This document shows positions 56,820 through 64,000 of a stretch of 64,000 nt of DNA, one piece after another. Numbering within the stretch: the first letter of the stretch is position 1; each line of letters begins with the position of its first letter. The notes beneath the pieces are model-generated. The model made no database searches, was not told the origin of the DNA, and saw only the letters and a program-made list of their open reading frames with translations. Made by a program: the position numbers and the translations under genes. Source of the stretch: an uncultured Marvinbryantia sp. (GTDB lineage: Bacteria; Bacillota; Clostridia; Lachnospirales; Lachnospiraceae); NCBI RefSeq assembly GCF_905201705.1, contig NZ_CAJKOX010000016.1, forward strand, positions 19,621-83,620. Reading direction: 5' to 3'.

Positions 56820-57028
56820 AACTATACCCCTCGTCTTATTTATGAAACAATTCTCAGATAAAATTTCCAGATATGATAGTATTTACTGCATAAATCATAC
56901 CATGAAAGTCTGCGACAGGTAAACGGTATTTTTTTAAATGTGGTGGCGTGCCGGCGTATTTTGCGTTACAATGAAAATAATTATTAAAATTCGACTGATC
57001 AACATTCTAAAAAGGGAGAGACAAAGGT

Positions 57029-57808
57029 ATGATTTTATATTTTTCCGGAACAGGAAACAGTGAATACGCCGCAAAGAGAATCGCTGCGGTGACCGGTGAC
57101 GGCGTATTAAATCTTTTTCAGAAGCTTCGCAGCGGAGATCATGCGCCGCTGGATTCAAAACAGCCGTGGGTGGTTGTCACGCCGACCTATGCGTGGCGTA
57201 TTCCGCGTCTGGTGACGGACTGGATTGCAAAGACAGAGCTTCGCGGGAGCAGGGAAATCTATTTTGTGATGACCTGCGGCGGAAATATCGGCAATGCCGG
57301 ACAGTACCTCAAAAAGCTCTGTGCAGACAAGAATTTGCAATATCGGGGCTGCATGGAGGTTGTTATGCCGGAAAATTATATTGCGTTGTTTTCCACGCCG
57401 ACGCGGGACGAGGCGGAAAAAACAATCCGGGCGGCGCAGGGCGCGATCGCTGCGGCTGCCGCGGCAATCTGTGAGCGCAGGCCGTTTCCGGAGCCGAAGA
57501 TAACCCCGATGGACCGCATAAGCAGCGGCATTGTGAACGATGTTTTTTATCCGATGTTTGTTCATGCGAAGAAATTCCACGCGACAGACGCCTGTATTTC
57601 CTGTGGGCAATGCGTGAAGCTGTGCCCGACGAAAAACATCCGTCTGAGGGACGGCAGACCGGTGTGGAAAAACCGGTGCACACATTGCATGGCCTGTATC
57701 TGCCGCTGCCCGGCAGAGGCAATCGAGTACGGAAAGCATTCTAAGGGACTGCCGCGCTATGTGTTCCCGAAGGATTTCAGGGAACAGGAAGAGGAAAACA
57801 ATATATAA
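57029..57808 (+). CDS. EFR1-type flavodoxin-ferredoxin protein
   Basis: A 259-residue protein with an N-terminal flavodoxin-like domain (YFSGTGNSEYAAKRIA, the phosphate-binding loop; TPTYAWRIP; MTCGGNIGN) and a C-terminal pair of 4Fe-4S clusters. The first motif is CISCGQCVKLCP, the second CTHCMACICRCP. Such EFR1 proteins transfer electrons between unknown partners in gut anaerobes. It precedes the agr island with a gap of about 110 bp. Confidence 0.87.
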   Translation: MILYFSGTGNSEYAAKRIAAVTGDGVLNLFQKLRSGDHAPLDSKQPWVVVTPTYAWRIPRLVTDWIAKTELRGSREIYFVMTCGGNIGNAGQYLKKLCADKNLQYRGCMEVVMPENYIALFSTPTRDEAEKTIRAAQGAIAAAAAAICERRPFPEPKITPMDRISSGIVNDVFYPMFVHAKKFHATDACISCGQCVKLCPTKNIRLRDGRPVWKNRCTHCMACICRCPAEAIEYGKHSKGLPRYVFPKDFREQEEENNI

Positions 57809-57841
57809 TGGTTTCTTGATCAAGGGTTTTTGTTTGTACCA

Positions 57842-57874
57842 TCCGTTATCCCAGTGTATCCCAGGCTTCAGAGA
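57842..57874 (+). repeat. 33-bp imperfect direct repeat, left copy (agr island edge)
   Basis: This stretch matches 62221-62253 (28 of 33 bases). The right copy contains the -10 element of the ispG promoter; here that element reads TATCCC, so promoter activity is lost. Confidence 0.65.
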
Positions 57875-57919
57875 GCCGGGACAGGAACAGTAGGGCGGTA
57901 CTTGCAGGGGAAAGGGATT

Positions 57920-58645
57920 ATGAATGTAGTTATTTGCGATGATGAAAAAAGTACCTGTGCAGAAGTGGAAAATGTAATCAGAGCGTATGCGGACGAACGG
58001 AATGTGAAGATGGAGGTGGATATCTTTTTCAGCGGGAGCACCCTGACAGCATATTTAGAAAAAGGGGGAGTTTTGGATATTCTGTTTCTGGATATAGAGA
58101 TTCCGGGGAAAAATGGTGTGGCAGTCGGAAACTATATACGAAGTGTGTTGGATAATGATCAGATATTTATTGTTTATATATCTTCAAAAACACAATATGC
58201 ATTACAGCTTTTTCAAAACAGACCATTTGATTTTCTGGTTAAGCCTTTGAGCAGAAAAAAGATTTACCGTGTACTGGACGGAATTTACCGGATAGTGGGA
58301 AAAAGCAATCGTGATTTTGAATACCAGAGCAATGGAAGCATTTATCGGATTCCATATAAAGATATTCTCTATTTTCAAAGTGATGGAAGAAAAATACATA
58401 TTGTAACAGAGCGGGAAAGAAGAAGCTTTTACGGAAAACTGACGGAGGTGGAGAAAAGAGTCCCGGAATTTTTATTTATGAACATCCATAAATCTTATCT
58501 GATTAACTTTAATTATGTAAAGGAATACACTTATGAAACGGTACGGATGCTGAATGATGATGTTTTGAGTATAAGTAAAATGAACAGGGCGTCAATACGC
58601 AGGAAAGTTATGGAGAGAGAAGCAGATGAATTTAGAAGCGGCTAA
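57920..58645 (+). CDS. agrA: AgrA-like LytTR response regulator
   Basis: A 241-residue response regulator with receiver motifs D7/D8, phospho-acceptor D58 (LFLDIE), K at DFLVKPL, and a C-terminal LytTR DNA-binding domain (IPYKDILYFQSDGRKIHIVT, KRVPEFLFMNIHKSYLINF). It should be phosphorylated by the next gene product, and activate agr promoters in response to the peptide. ATG 57920 follows AAAGGG. It overlaps the kinase gene by 20 bp. Confidence 0.88.
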   Translation: MNVVICDDEKSTCAEVENVIRAYADERNVKMEVDIFFSGSTLTAYLEKGGVLDILFLDIEIPGKNGVAVGNYIRSVLDNDQIFIVYISSKTQYALQLFQNRPFDFLVKPLSRKKIYRVLDGIYRIVGKSNRDFEYQSNGSIYRIPYKDILYFQSDGRKIHIVTERERRSFYGKLTEVEKRVPEFLFMNIHKSYLINFNYVKEYTYETVRMLNDDVLSISKMNRASIRRKVMEREADEFRSG

Positions 58646-59900
58646 TGTATTGCTTGGCGTACTGGGAAACGCAGTGCGTTTTTATGCTATAAAACGGCTT
58701 ATAGAGCTTTTCCTTGGAAAGAATAATAATTGCTGGAAATATACATGGGTGTTGTATGTTGCAGCCTGTTGCTATACAAGTGCAGTATATGAAATTTTCA
58801 AGTCTCCGGTATGGAATATTTTTTCGAATCTGACAGGGTTATTATTAGTTACCTTTCCCTATAAGACTAAATTATCAAGAAAAATGTTCTTTGTTTTTCT
58901 GATATATATTATAAATGGTGCTGTGGATGGTGTTATAGTGTTTTCTTTTACAAGATATGTGACAGGAGAATCCTTTAATCAGATTTATGAATGCATTACC
59001 AGTCTTGTAATATTATTGATTACATTTATACTCGAAAAAACTGTCCAGACAGAAAGGAAAATAGAACTGCCGTTATTTTATGTGATGATTTTGGGAGCCG
59101 TTCCAGCGGCAAGTATTGCTTGCGTGTATTATCTTGCACTGACAGAGACAGAGCGAAGACAAACAGTAGTTGTAGTTTCGTCTCTGATCCTGCTTGTTAA
59201 TATGATTATTTTTTACTTATATAATGCGCTTGCGCAGTTTTATTCTGAAAAAATCGAAAAGCAAATGTTTGAGCAGATGGTGAACGTGTACGAATACCAG
59301 TTGGATATTGTACAAAAATCGCAGGAACAGATAAATGCTCTTCGGCACGATATGAAACATCATATTATTGAGCTGTCATCAATGATAAAGGAGAAAGAAA
59401 ATCCGGAAGCAATAGCATATTTAGAGGATATGCGAAAATTTATGCTGAATCCGCAGGAGTACGTTTCGACAGGCAACAGAGAGATTGATGGAATATTGAA
59501 TTACCTGCTGAAAGATGCAGATAAAACACTGGAACACGTAAACATAAATATCAGAATGCCGGAAAAAATTTATGAAAAGGATTTTGAAATTTGTGTAATA
59601 CTGGGAAATCTGGTCGATAATGCCATTCGTGAAGCGCGCAAATCAGAAGAGAAATATCTGGAAATAGATATCCAGACAAAAAAAGGAATTTTATTAATAT
59701 TTATAGAAAACAGCTATTCGGGAGAAGTAATTGAACAGGACAATCAGTTCAAAACTTCACAAAAGGGGATTGCGATTCATGGAATCGGGCTTGAAAATGT
59801 AAAAAAGATTGTGGAGGAAAATGGTGGAGAGATTTATATAGATTATGGAAACAATAGATTTAAAGTAAAAGTATTATTATATTTAACAGGTATAAAATAA
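58626..59900 (+). CDS. agrC: AgrC-like sensor histidine kinase
   Basis: A 424-residue GHKL-type kinase (HPK10 group). About six membrane helices (8-200) form the peptide-sensing part, followed by a dimerisation region with phospho-accepting H241 (ALRHDMKHHIIEL) and an ATPase domain with the N-box GNLVDNAIREA and a G-box near GIGLENVKKIVEENGG. It senses the cyclic peptide made from agrD. A terminator follows, then agrD. Confidence 0.9.
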   Translation: MNLEAANVLLGVLGNAVRFYAIKRLIELFLGKNNNCWKYTWVLYVAACCYTSAVYEIFKSPVWNIFSNLTGLLLVTFPYKTKLSRKMFFVFLIYIINGAVDGVIVFSFTRYVTGESFNQIYECITSLVILLITFILEKTVQTERKIELPLFYVMILGAVPAASIACVYYLALTETERRQTVVVVSSLILLVNMIIFYLYNALAQFYSEKIEKQMFEQMVNVYEYQLDIVQKSQEQINALRHDMKHHIIELSSMIKEKENPEAIAYLEDMRKFMLNPQEYVSTGNREIDGILNYLLKDADKTLEHVNINIRMPEKIYEKDFEICVILGNLVDNAIREARKSEEKYLEIDIQTKKGILLIFIENSYSGEVIEQDNQFKTSQKGIAIHGIGLENVKKIVEENGGEIYIDYGNNRFKVKVLLYLTGIK

Positions 59901-59907
59901 AATTATC

Positions 59908-59935
59908 AAAAAGGAGACAGTGCGCCTCCTTTTTG
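59908..59935 (+). terminator. intrinsic terminator after agrC
   Basis: AAAAAGGAG (59908-59916) pairs with CTCCTTTTT (59926-59934), so agrAC and agrDB are likely separate transcripts. Confidence 0.8.
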
Positions 59936-60046
59936 TGCATTAGGGGTATATTTCGACAGAATTATAGCCCTTTTATTACATTGCAGAAGATTTGGAAAAA
60001 TATTGTGGTATGATTCAGACATCAAAAAAAGAAAGGATAATGTGAT

Positions 60047-60214
60047 ATGAGTAAGATAATATCCCAATATGGTAAAAAAGCAATAAGATTTCTGGCAAAA
60101 AAAGCAGCGGAGAGAGATGCTAATACAAGCTGTCCTCTTTGGGGATATCAGCCCGAATTACCGGAAGCTGTAAAGAAATTGAAAAAAGAAACGGTATATA
60201 AAAAAGAAAACTAA
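60047..60214 (+). CDS. agrD: AgrD-like cyclic lactone autoinducer precursor
   Basis: A 55-residue precursor. Residues 1-22 form an amphipathic leader (YGKKAIRFLAKKAAERDA), residues 28-35 hold the likely signal SCPLWGYQ with the ring cysteine C29, and PELPEAVKKLKKE is the charged C-terminal tail that family precursors have. AgrB cuts at the ring and closes a thiolactone. The ring end is not certain; a five-residue ring would be C29 to G33. RBS AAAGGA lies 10 bp before the ATG. Confidence 0.88.
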   Translation: MSKIISQYGKKAIRFLAKKAAERDANTSCPLWGYQPELPEAVKKLKKETVYKKEN

Positions 60215-60217
60215 AAA

Positions 60218-60781
60218 ATGATGCGAAGATGTGATGAATTTTCAAACAGGTTACTACTACAAATAAGTGAGAACGAAGACGAATGTGAGATACTGTGTTA
60301 TGGGTTACATCAGATATTGATAATAACAGTAAATTTATTGTCAGTATTAGTCTGCGGAATCTTATGGGATGAATTGCTTTTTAGTACTTTTCTTTTTCTC
60401 TGTCTGTTTTTTCTGCGTCCGTATGCAGGCGGATACCATGCGGACACAGAAAGCAGATGCTATGTAATATCTGTTGGCGTAATGAATTTAGCGATGGTTG
60501 GAAATAAGGTTTTGAGAATTCCGACTAGTGCTATGATTTTAATATATTTTATTATGGTTCAAGTTATATGGAAAAATGCTCCGGTAGAAAATAATATAAA
60601 TCCGTTGACGGAAGCAGAAAAAAGAAAGTATTCGGGAAAAGCAAAACGAATCATAATTATTTACAGTGTCATAGCCGGATCTGCAGTATGTGCAAATAAC
60701 GTTTTGGTGTATAACGTTGTTTTTTATGGTATAGCAATAACAGCGTTTTCTGTTCTTGTTGGGCAGTATAAGTACTATTAG
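60218..60781 (+). CDS. agrB: AgrB-like peptidase and maturase of AgrD
   Basis: A 187-residue membrane protein with five or six helices. The catalytic pair of AgrB is present: H74 in RPYAGGYHA and C81 in ESRCY. It cuts the AgrD precursor and closes the thiolactone ring during export. The ATG is 4 bp after the agrD stop, so the pair is translationally coupled. Confidence 0.9.
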   Translation: MMRRCDEFSNRLLLQISENEDECEILCYGLHQILIITVNLLSVLVCGILWDELLFSTFLFLCLFFLRPYAGGYHADTESRCYVISVGVMNLAMVGNKVLRIPTSAMILIYFIMVQVIWKNAPVENNINPLTEAEKRKYSGKAKRIIIIYSVIAGSAVCANNVLVYNVVFYGIAITAFSVLVGQYKYY

Positions 60782-60957
60782 GAATATAGTGAAGAAAGTT
60801 GTGAAATAACTGTGAGTATTATTTTTGCGATGATCAATATAGTATTCAATTGGTGGCATTGATATTCGGGACATATGAATTGGTAAAGGTAGTAGAATAT
60901 CTGGTTGAAATTTTAGCAAATTTTATAAACATAAATAAAAGACTGGAGGGGATTCCA
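60782..60957 (+). other. AT-rich intergenic region after agrB
   Basis: No gene, terminator or known RNA is seen here. A weak in-frame start is lacking up to the GGAGGGG-led small frame at 60958. Confidence 0.3.
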
Positions 60958-61026
60958 ATGTACAGTATAGAATTGATTTATAAAATAAAATGTGGAATAA
61001 ACACAAAAAACGTATCTACATACTGA
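60958..61026 (+). CDS. very small ORF (22 residues) with a strong ribosome site
   Basis: A 22-residue frame (IELIYKIKCGINTKNVSTY) has TGGAGGGG 8 bp upstream of the ATG. It has one Cys and might be a signal peptide or a remnant. I do not claim a function. Confidence 0.3.
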   Translation: MYSIELIYKIKCGINTKNVSTY

Positions 61027-61202
61027 ACCACATTAAGCGTATTCCTGCTTGAGTAGGAAGGCGCACTTGCACATCAACAAGCAAATAGGGGCATTTAATA
61101 CTAATGCCGGGATGTCTTAATGATTAAGTTTGTTGTAACACAAAAACTTGAGGCTGTGTACTATATGTGCCGCAATTGAAAGGTGGCGGAATGGAGATTA
61201 TC
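61027..61202 (+). other. structured AT-rich leader before the secreted protein gene
   Basis: The stretch contains the hairpins TTCCTGCTTGAGTAGGAA (61045-61062) and GGCATT-TAATACT-AATGCC (61090-61108). A possible promoter is TTGTAA (61133-61138), 18 bp, TGTACT (61157-61162). It could hold a quorum-regulated promoter. Confidence 0.35.
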
Positions 61203-61841
61203 ATGAGGAAAAAAATATTAGTTTTTTTAAGCGTAGTGTGCTTACTTTTGGGTTTAAGCATTCATGTTTTTGCAGCAGATAAAATTACAAATGTGGAAGA
61301 TGTTCAAAATGAGATGGAAAGATTTATAGATAAGACACCGCTTCCGATGAAAGTTGACGGACTTTCTATTTCATTGAGAAACGACGTAGATTTAAACGGA
61401 TACACAGAAGAAGAAATTTGCGAATTACTTGGAAAAGATCTGGAGCAAATGAAAGAAATAATGTCTTCTGGATATTATAATTTAATAGAAAAACCGCAAA
61501 CTAGATTGGCAAACAAAGGCGGCGGCGAGTATACTGCAGAAGTATGGGCCGGAGTACCGGCAGTGGGCTGGAGTACCGTAAAGCAAGATTTCAGAGCATC
61601 TATTTCATCCGGAAAAGTAAAATCAATTACTTTTTTAGGGGATGGATATATGGATGGGGTTTCATGGGGGCAGTATAATCATATCCGTTCTTGGTATGAG
61701 ATCTATAGTAGTAGTACAAAAGTAGATATAAAGATTAAAGGAAACATTAACTATTTGCTTAACTTAGTAAATGCAAATTATGAAGCCACATTCTTAGAAG
61801 AATTGGAAGTTTCTGGAAACTCATTAGTAAGGCAATGGTAA
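61203..61841 (+). CDS. secreted protein of unknown function (agr island)
   Basis: The 212-residue product has a signal peptide (about 1-24, cut after HVFA). The N-terminal part is helical (EDVQNEMERFIDK, EEEICELLGKDLEQMKEIMS), and the rest is beta-like (VWAGVPAVGWSTVKQDFRAS, YMDGVSWGQYNHIRSWYEIY). I do not recognise a family. ATG 61203 has GGAG 6 bp upstream; ATG 61191 is an alternative. Its place after agrDB suggests an agr-controlled exported effector. Confidence 0.6.
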   Translation: MRKKILVFLSVVCLLLGLSIHVFAADKITNVEDVQNEMERFIDKTPLPMKVDGLSISLRNDVDLNGYTEEEICELLGKDLEQMKEIMSSGYYNLIEKPQTRLANKGGGEYTAEVWAGVPAVGWSTVKQDFRASISSGKVKSITFLGDGYMDGVSWGQYNHIRSWYEIYSSSTKVDIKIKGNINYLLNLVNANYEATFLEELEVSGNSLVRQW

Positions 61842-61999
61842 TGAAAAGAATATTTGTGGTTCTTGTTTTGTTTATTGTGGTTTCCGTTATAGGATTTGTT
61901 TCGTTTTTGAATAAAACGAGAGGAGTAAATGCTGGCGCATTTATTTTTCCAGGAATTATTTCGATAATTCTTTTAAGATATTATCTACGAAACAGATGA
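61841..61999 (+). CDS. small two-helix membrane protein
   Basis: A 52-residue protein with two hydrophobic helices (about 4-24 and 32-47). The start ATG overlaps the stop of the secreted protein gene (TAATG), so it is coupled. It may protect against or help export the secreted protein; this is a guess. Confidence 0.5.
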   Translation: MKRIFVVLVLFIVVSVIGFVSFLNKTRGVNAGAFIFPGIISIILLRYYLRNR

Positions 62000-62050
62000 T
62001 AGAATAAGGATGTTTCAAGAAGAAATTTAGAAACAAAATAAAGTATTTTA

Positions 62051-62104
62051 AAAAGTCAGCTTTGATTAAGTATTTATACAGTATTAACAAAGCTGGCTTT
62101 TTTG
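62051..62104 (+). terminator. intrinsic terminator at the right end of the agr island
   Basis: AAAAGTCAGCTTTG (62051-62064) pairs with CAAAGCTGGCTTTT (62088-62101) and T3 follows. Confidence 0.8.
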
Positions 62105-62212
62105 CGTGGAGTTAAAAATGCAATGAGCGACGTGTATAAAAATACACTGAGTTTTATACCGGTAGAGCAGCTTCAGAAGCAGATAGGCACTAACGGGGCA
62201 GCAGTTTGGGAC

Positions 62213-62241
62213 TTGCCCCTTCCGTTATCCCGGTGTATACT
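62213..62241 (+). promoter_or_regulatory. ispG promoter
   Basis: TTGCCC (62213-62218), 17 bp, TATACT (62236-62241), about 45 bp upstream of the ispG start. Confidence 0.65.
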
Positions 62242-62253
62242 AGGAATCAGAGA
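62221..62253 (+). repeat. 33-bp imperfect direct repeat, right copy
   Basis: This copy matches 57842-57874 at 28 of 33 positions and overlaps the ispG promoter. The pair encloses about 4.35 kb of AT-rich DNA with the agr genes. Confidence 0.65.
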
Positions 62254-62287
62254 TCATGCGGTATGCATGGGAAAGGACGAAAGCAGG

Positions 62288-63343
62288 ATGTACAGAGATC
62301 ATACAAAGGTAGTAAAGATCGGTGACTGCGCCATTGGCGGCGGCAATCCGATTAAGATACAGTCGATGACGAACACGAAAACGGAGGATGTGCAGGCGAC
62401 GGTGGCACAGATCAGACGCCTGGAGGCGGCGGGCTGCGAGATCATCCGCTGCACGGTGCCGACGATTGAGGCGGCGAAAGCGGTGGCGGAGATCAAAAAG
62501 CAGATTTCAATCCCGCTGGTTGCGGATATCCATTTTGATTATCGGATGGCGATCGCGGCGATCGAGAACGGGGCGGATAAGATCCGCATCAATCCGGGAA
62601 ATATCGGCGGGGCGGACCGCGTGCGCGCAGTTGTGGACGCCGCGCGGGAGCGCAATGTGCCGATCCGCGTGGGTGTGAACAGCGGCTCGCTGGAAAAAGA
62701 ACTGGTGGCAAAATACCACGGCGTGACGGCGGAGGGGCTTGTGGAGAGCGCCCTGGATAAGGTCCACATGATTGAGGAGCAGGGCTACGATAACCTGGTC
62801 ATCAGCATCAAATCCTCGGACGTCATGATGTGCGTGCGTGCGCATGAATTGATCGCTGAAAAGACAAACTATCCGCTGCATGTGGGCATCACGGAGGCGG
62901 GCACGCTGCTGTCCGGCAACATCAAATCCGCCATCGGTCTGGGGCTGATTTTGTCGCAGGGCATCGGCGATACCATCCGCGTTTCCTTAACGGGTGATCC
63001 GGCAGAGGAGATCAAATCGGCGAAACTGATCCTGCGCACCCTCGGGCTGCGCAAGGGCGGCATCGAGGTGGTGTCCTGTCCGACCTGCGGGCGCACCAGC
63101 ATCGATCTTATCGGGCTGGCGAACCAGGTGGAAAACATGGTGGCGGACATCCCGCTGGACATCAAGGTGGCTGTGATGGGCTGCGTGGTGAACGGACCGG
63201 GAGAGGCGAGAGAGGCGGACATCGGCATTGCCGGCGGCAAGGGCGAAGGTCTGCTGATCAAAAAGGGCGAAGTGGTGAAGAAGCTGCCGGAGAGCGAGCT
63301 TTTGGGCGCGCTTCGCGAAGAGCTTTTGAATTGGGAGAAATAA
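62288..63343 (+). CDS. ispG: 4-hydroxy-3-methylbut-2-enyl diphosphate synthase (flavodoxin)
   Basis: A 351-residue iron-sulfur enzyme of the MEP isoprenoid pathway that turns MEcPP into HMBPP. The start MYRDHTKVVKIGDCAIGGGN is typical, and the 4Fe-4S ligands are in VSCPTCGRTSID and GCVVNGPGEA. ATG 62288 with AAAGGA upstream gives the usual length; the open frame reaching 62102 adds non-family residues. polC follows after 2 bp. Confidence 0.95.
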   Translation: MYRDHTKVVKIGDCAIGGGNPIKIQSMTNTKTEDVQATVAQIRRLEAAGCEIIRCTVPTIEAAKAVAEIKKQISIPLVADIHFDYRMAIAAIENGADKIRINPGNIGGADRVRAVVDAARERNVPIRVGVNSGSLEKELVAKYHGVTAEGLVESALDKVHMIEEQGYDNLVISIKSSDVMMCVRAHELIAEKTNYPLHVGITEAGTLLSGNIKSAIGLGLILSQGIGDTIRVSLTGDPAEEIKSAKLILRTLGLRKGGIEVVSCPTCGRTSIDLIGLANQVENMVADIPLDIKVAVMGCVVNGPGEAREADIGIAGGKGEGLLIKKGEVVKKLPESELLGALREELLNWEK

Positions 63344-63345
63344 GA

Positions 63346-64000
63346 ATGGAGAGAGCTTTCACGGAAGTTTTTCCGGGATTGAAGGTAAAAGATGAGGTAA
63401 ATGATCTGCTGACAAAGGTAACGGTTGCGAAAGTGACCGTTACTTCTGCGAAGGACTTTCTGCGCGTATTTATTGTCAGCGAGGTCTGGATACATAAAAA
63501 ATTCATCTATGAGATCGAGCAGGCGATCAGCGAGCAGTGCTTCGACGGCAGCGATATGACGGTGAAGGTCATCGAAAAATTTCATCTGTCGGGGCAGTAC
63601 ACGGCGCAGAATCTGTTTCCGGTGTACAAGGACAGTATTCTGCTGGAGCTGCGCAACTACAGCATGTTCGAGTATAATCTGCTGCGTCATGCCGAGTGCG
63701 ATTTTCCGGCGCCGGACAGTATGCATATGACGATCGAAAAATCTGTCATTGCGCACGGAAAGGCGGAGGAGCTGGTCCGCATTCTGGAGAAGGTGTTCTG
63801 TGAGCGCTGCGGTCTTTCCCTGAAGATCACGCTGGAGGAAAAAGAGGCGAAGGAGAGCCGGGCGCGCCGGAACAGCGACGTTATGATCGAGCAGGAGGTG
63901 CAGGCGATTGTGGACCGCGTGCGCAAAAATAAGCAGGCGGCGGAGGCGGACGAGCTGATGATCGGCGATGAACCGGCGGCGCAGCCGCGCGCACAGGCGC
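63346..64000 (+). CDS. polC: DNA polymerase III PolC, N-terminal part (runs off the window)
   Basis: The first 218 codons of a Gram-positive type replicative polymerase. The region matches the PolC N-terminal domain (FPGLKVKDEVNDLLTKVTVA, SKVWIHKKFIYEIE-like, FEYNLLRHAECDFP). The OB and exonuclease domains lie beyond the window. GGGAG is near the ATG and the gap to ispG is 2 bp, so the two are co-transcribed. Confidence 0.85.
   Translation, partial: MERAFTEVFPGLKVKDEVNDLLTKVTVAKVTVTSAKDFLRVFIVSEVWIHKKFIYEIEQAISEQCFDGSDMTVKVIEKFHLSGQYTAQNLFPVYKDSILLELRNYSMFEYNLLRHAECDFPAPDSMHMTIEKSVIAHGKAEELVRILEKVFCERCGLSLKITLEEKEAKESRARRNSDVMIEQEVQAIVDRVRKNKQAAEADELMIGDEPAAQPRAQA

Noticed and set aside
62102..62287. 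Longer ispG start at 62102
   Set aside because: The added 62 residues do not belong to the family, the region contains the ispG promoter, and ATG 62288 has a ribosome site.

Overview
The window looks like chromosome of a Lachnospiraceae-type Clostridium (Firmicutes). Supporting signs are AGGAGG ribosome binding sites, TTGACA/TATAAT promoters, diaminopimelate synthesis through DapL, class II (B12) ribonucleotide reductase, Gram-positive PolC, a CdaR/PucR regulator, a glnA-ANTAR pair and the serine/threonine exporter split in two. The backbone is GC-rich by eye (about 50-55%). Two inserted blocks are clearly AT-rich.

Region 1 (1-10665) builds and attaches a cell-surface polysaccharide. It holds a YfhO-family membrane protein, three GT2 glycosyltransferase genes (one with two GT2 domains), an RffA-type sugar aminotransferase, a WcaJ-like initiating sugar-phosphate transferase and a LytR-CpsA-Psr ligase with a Q/Y-rich repeat tail. 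Region 2 (10779-23763) is housekeeping: HtrA protease, clpX coupled to a primary-type sigma factor, a polysaccharide deacetylase, a zinc-knuckle lipoprotein, the ThrE pair, a rhodanese, an rRNA methyltransferase, a papain-like protease, rdgB, a phosphodiesterase and seven tRNA genes. Region 3 (23819-38286) holds nrdJ with a probable NrdR operator inside its promoter, greA, a galT-SDR operon, a CdaR-like regulator, CtpA, an NlpC/P60 protein, glnA with an ANTAR gene and an antitermination-like leader, then dapF and dapL.

Region 4 (about 38287-56300) is a patchwork accessory block. Two cassettes share a 37-bp promoter repeat and a duplicated 149-residue gene. Around them lie an arsenic-type locus with decayed members, a YjdF gene with a probable azaaromatic riboswitch, and remnants of a Fic protein, HTH proteins, TnpV and a serine recombinase. 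A shrunken Tn916/Tn5397-like element (sigma factor, truncated HTH, MobT relaxase, frameshifted TndX-like recombinase) follows. The block ends in cut-off Abi and OLD-family fragments against a native gene.

Region 5 (57029-64000) resumes the backbone with a flavodoxin-ferredoxin protein, then an AT-rich agr-type quorum sensing island in the order agrA-agrC-agrD-agrB, followed by unrecognised small and secreted genes. This island is bracketed by imperfect 33-bp direct repeats, one of which is the ispG promoter. ispG and the start of polC close the window.

The most interesting items are the agr island with its flanking repeats, the glnA leader with two hexaloop hairpins competing with a terminator next to an ANTAR gene, the NrdR box in the nrdJ promoter, and the repeated promoter/duplicate-gene cassettes. 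No CRISPR array or rRNA gene was seen.
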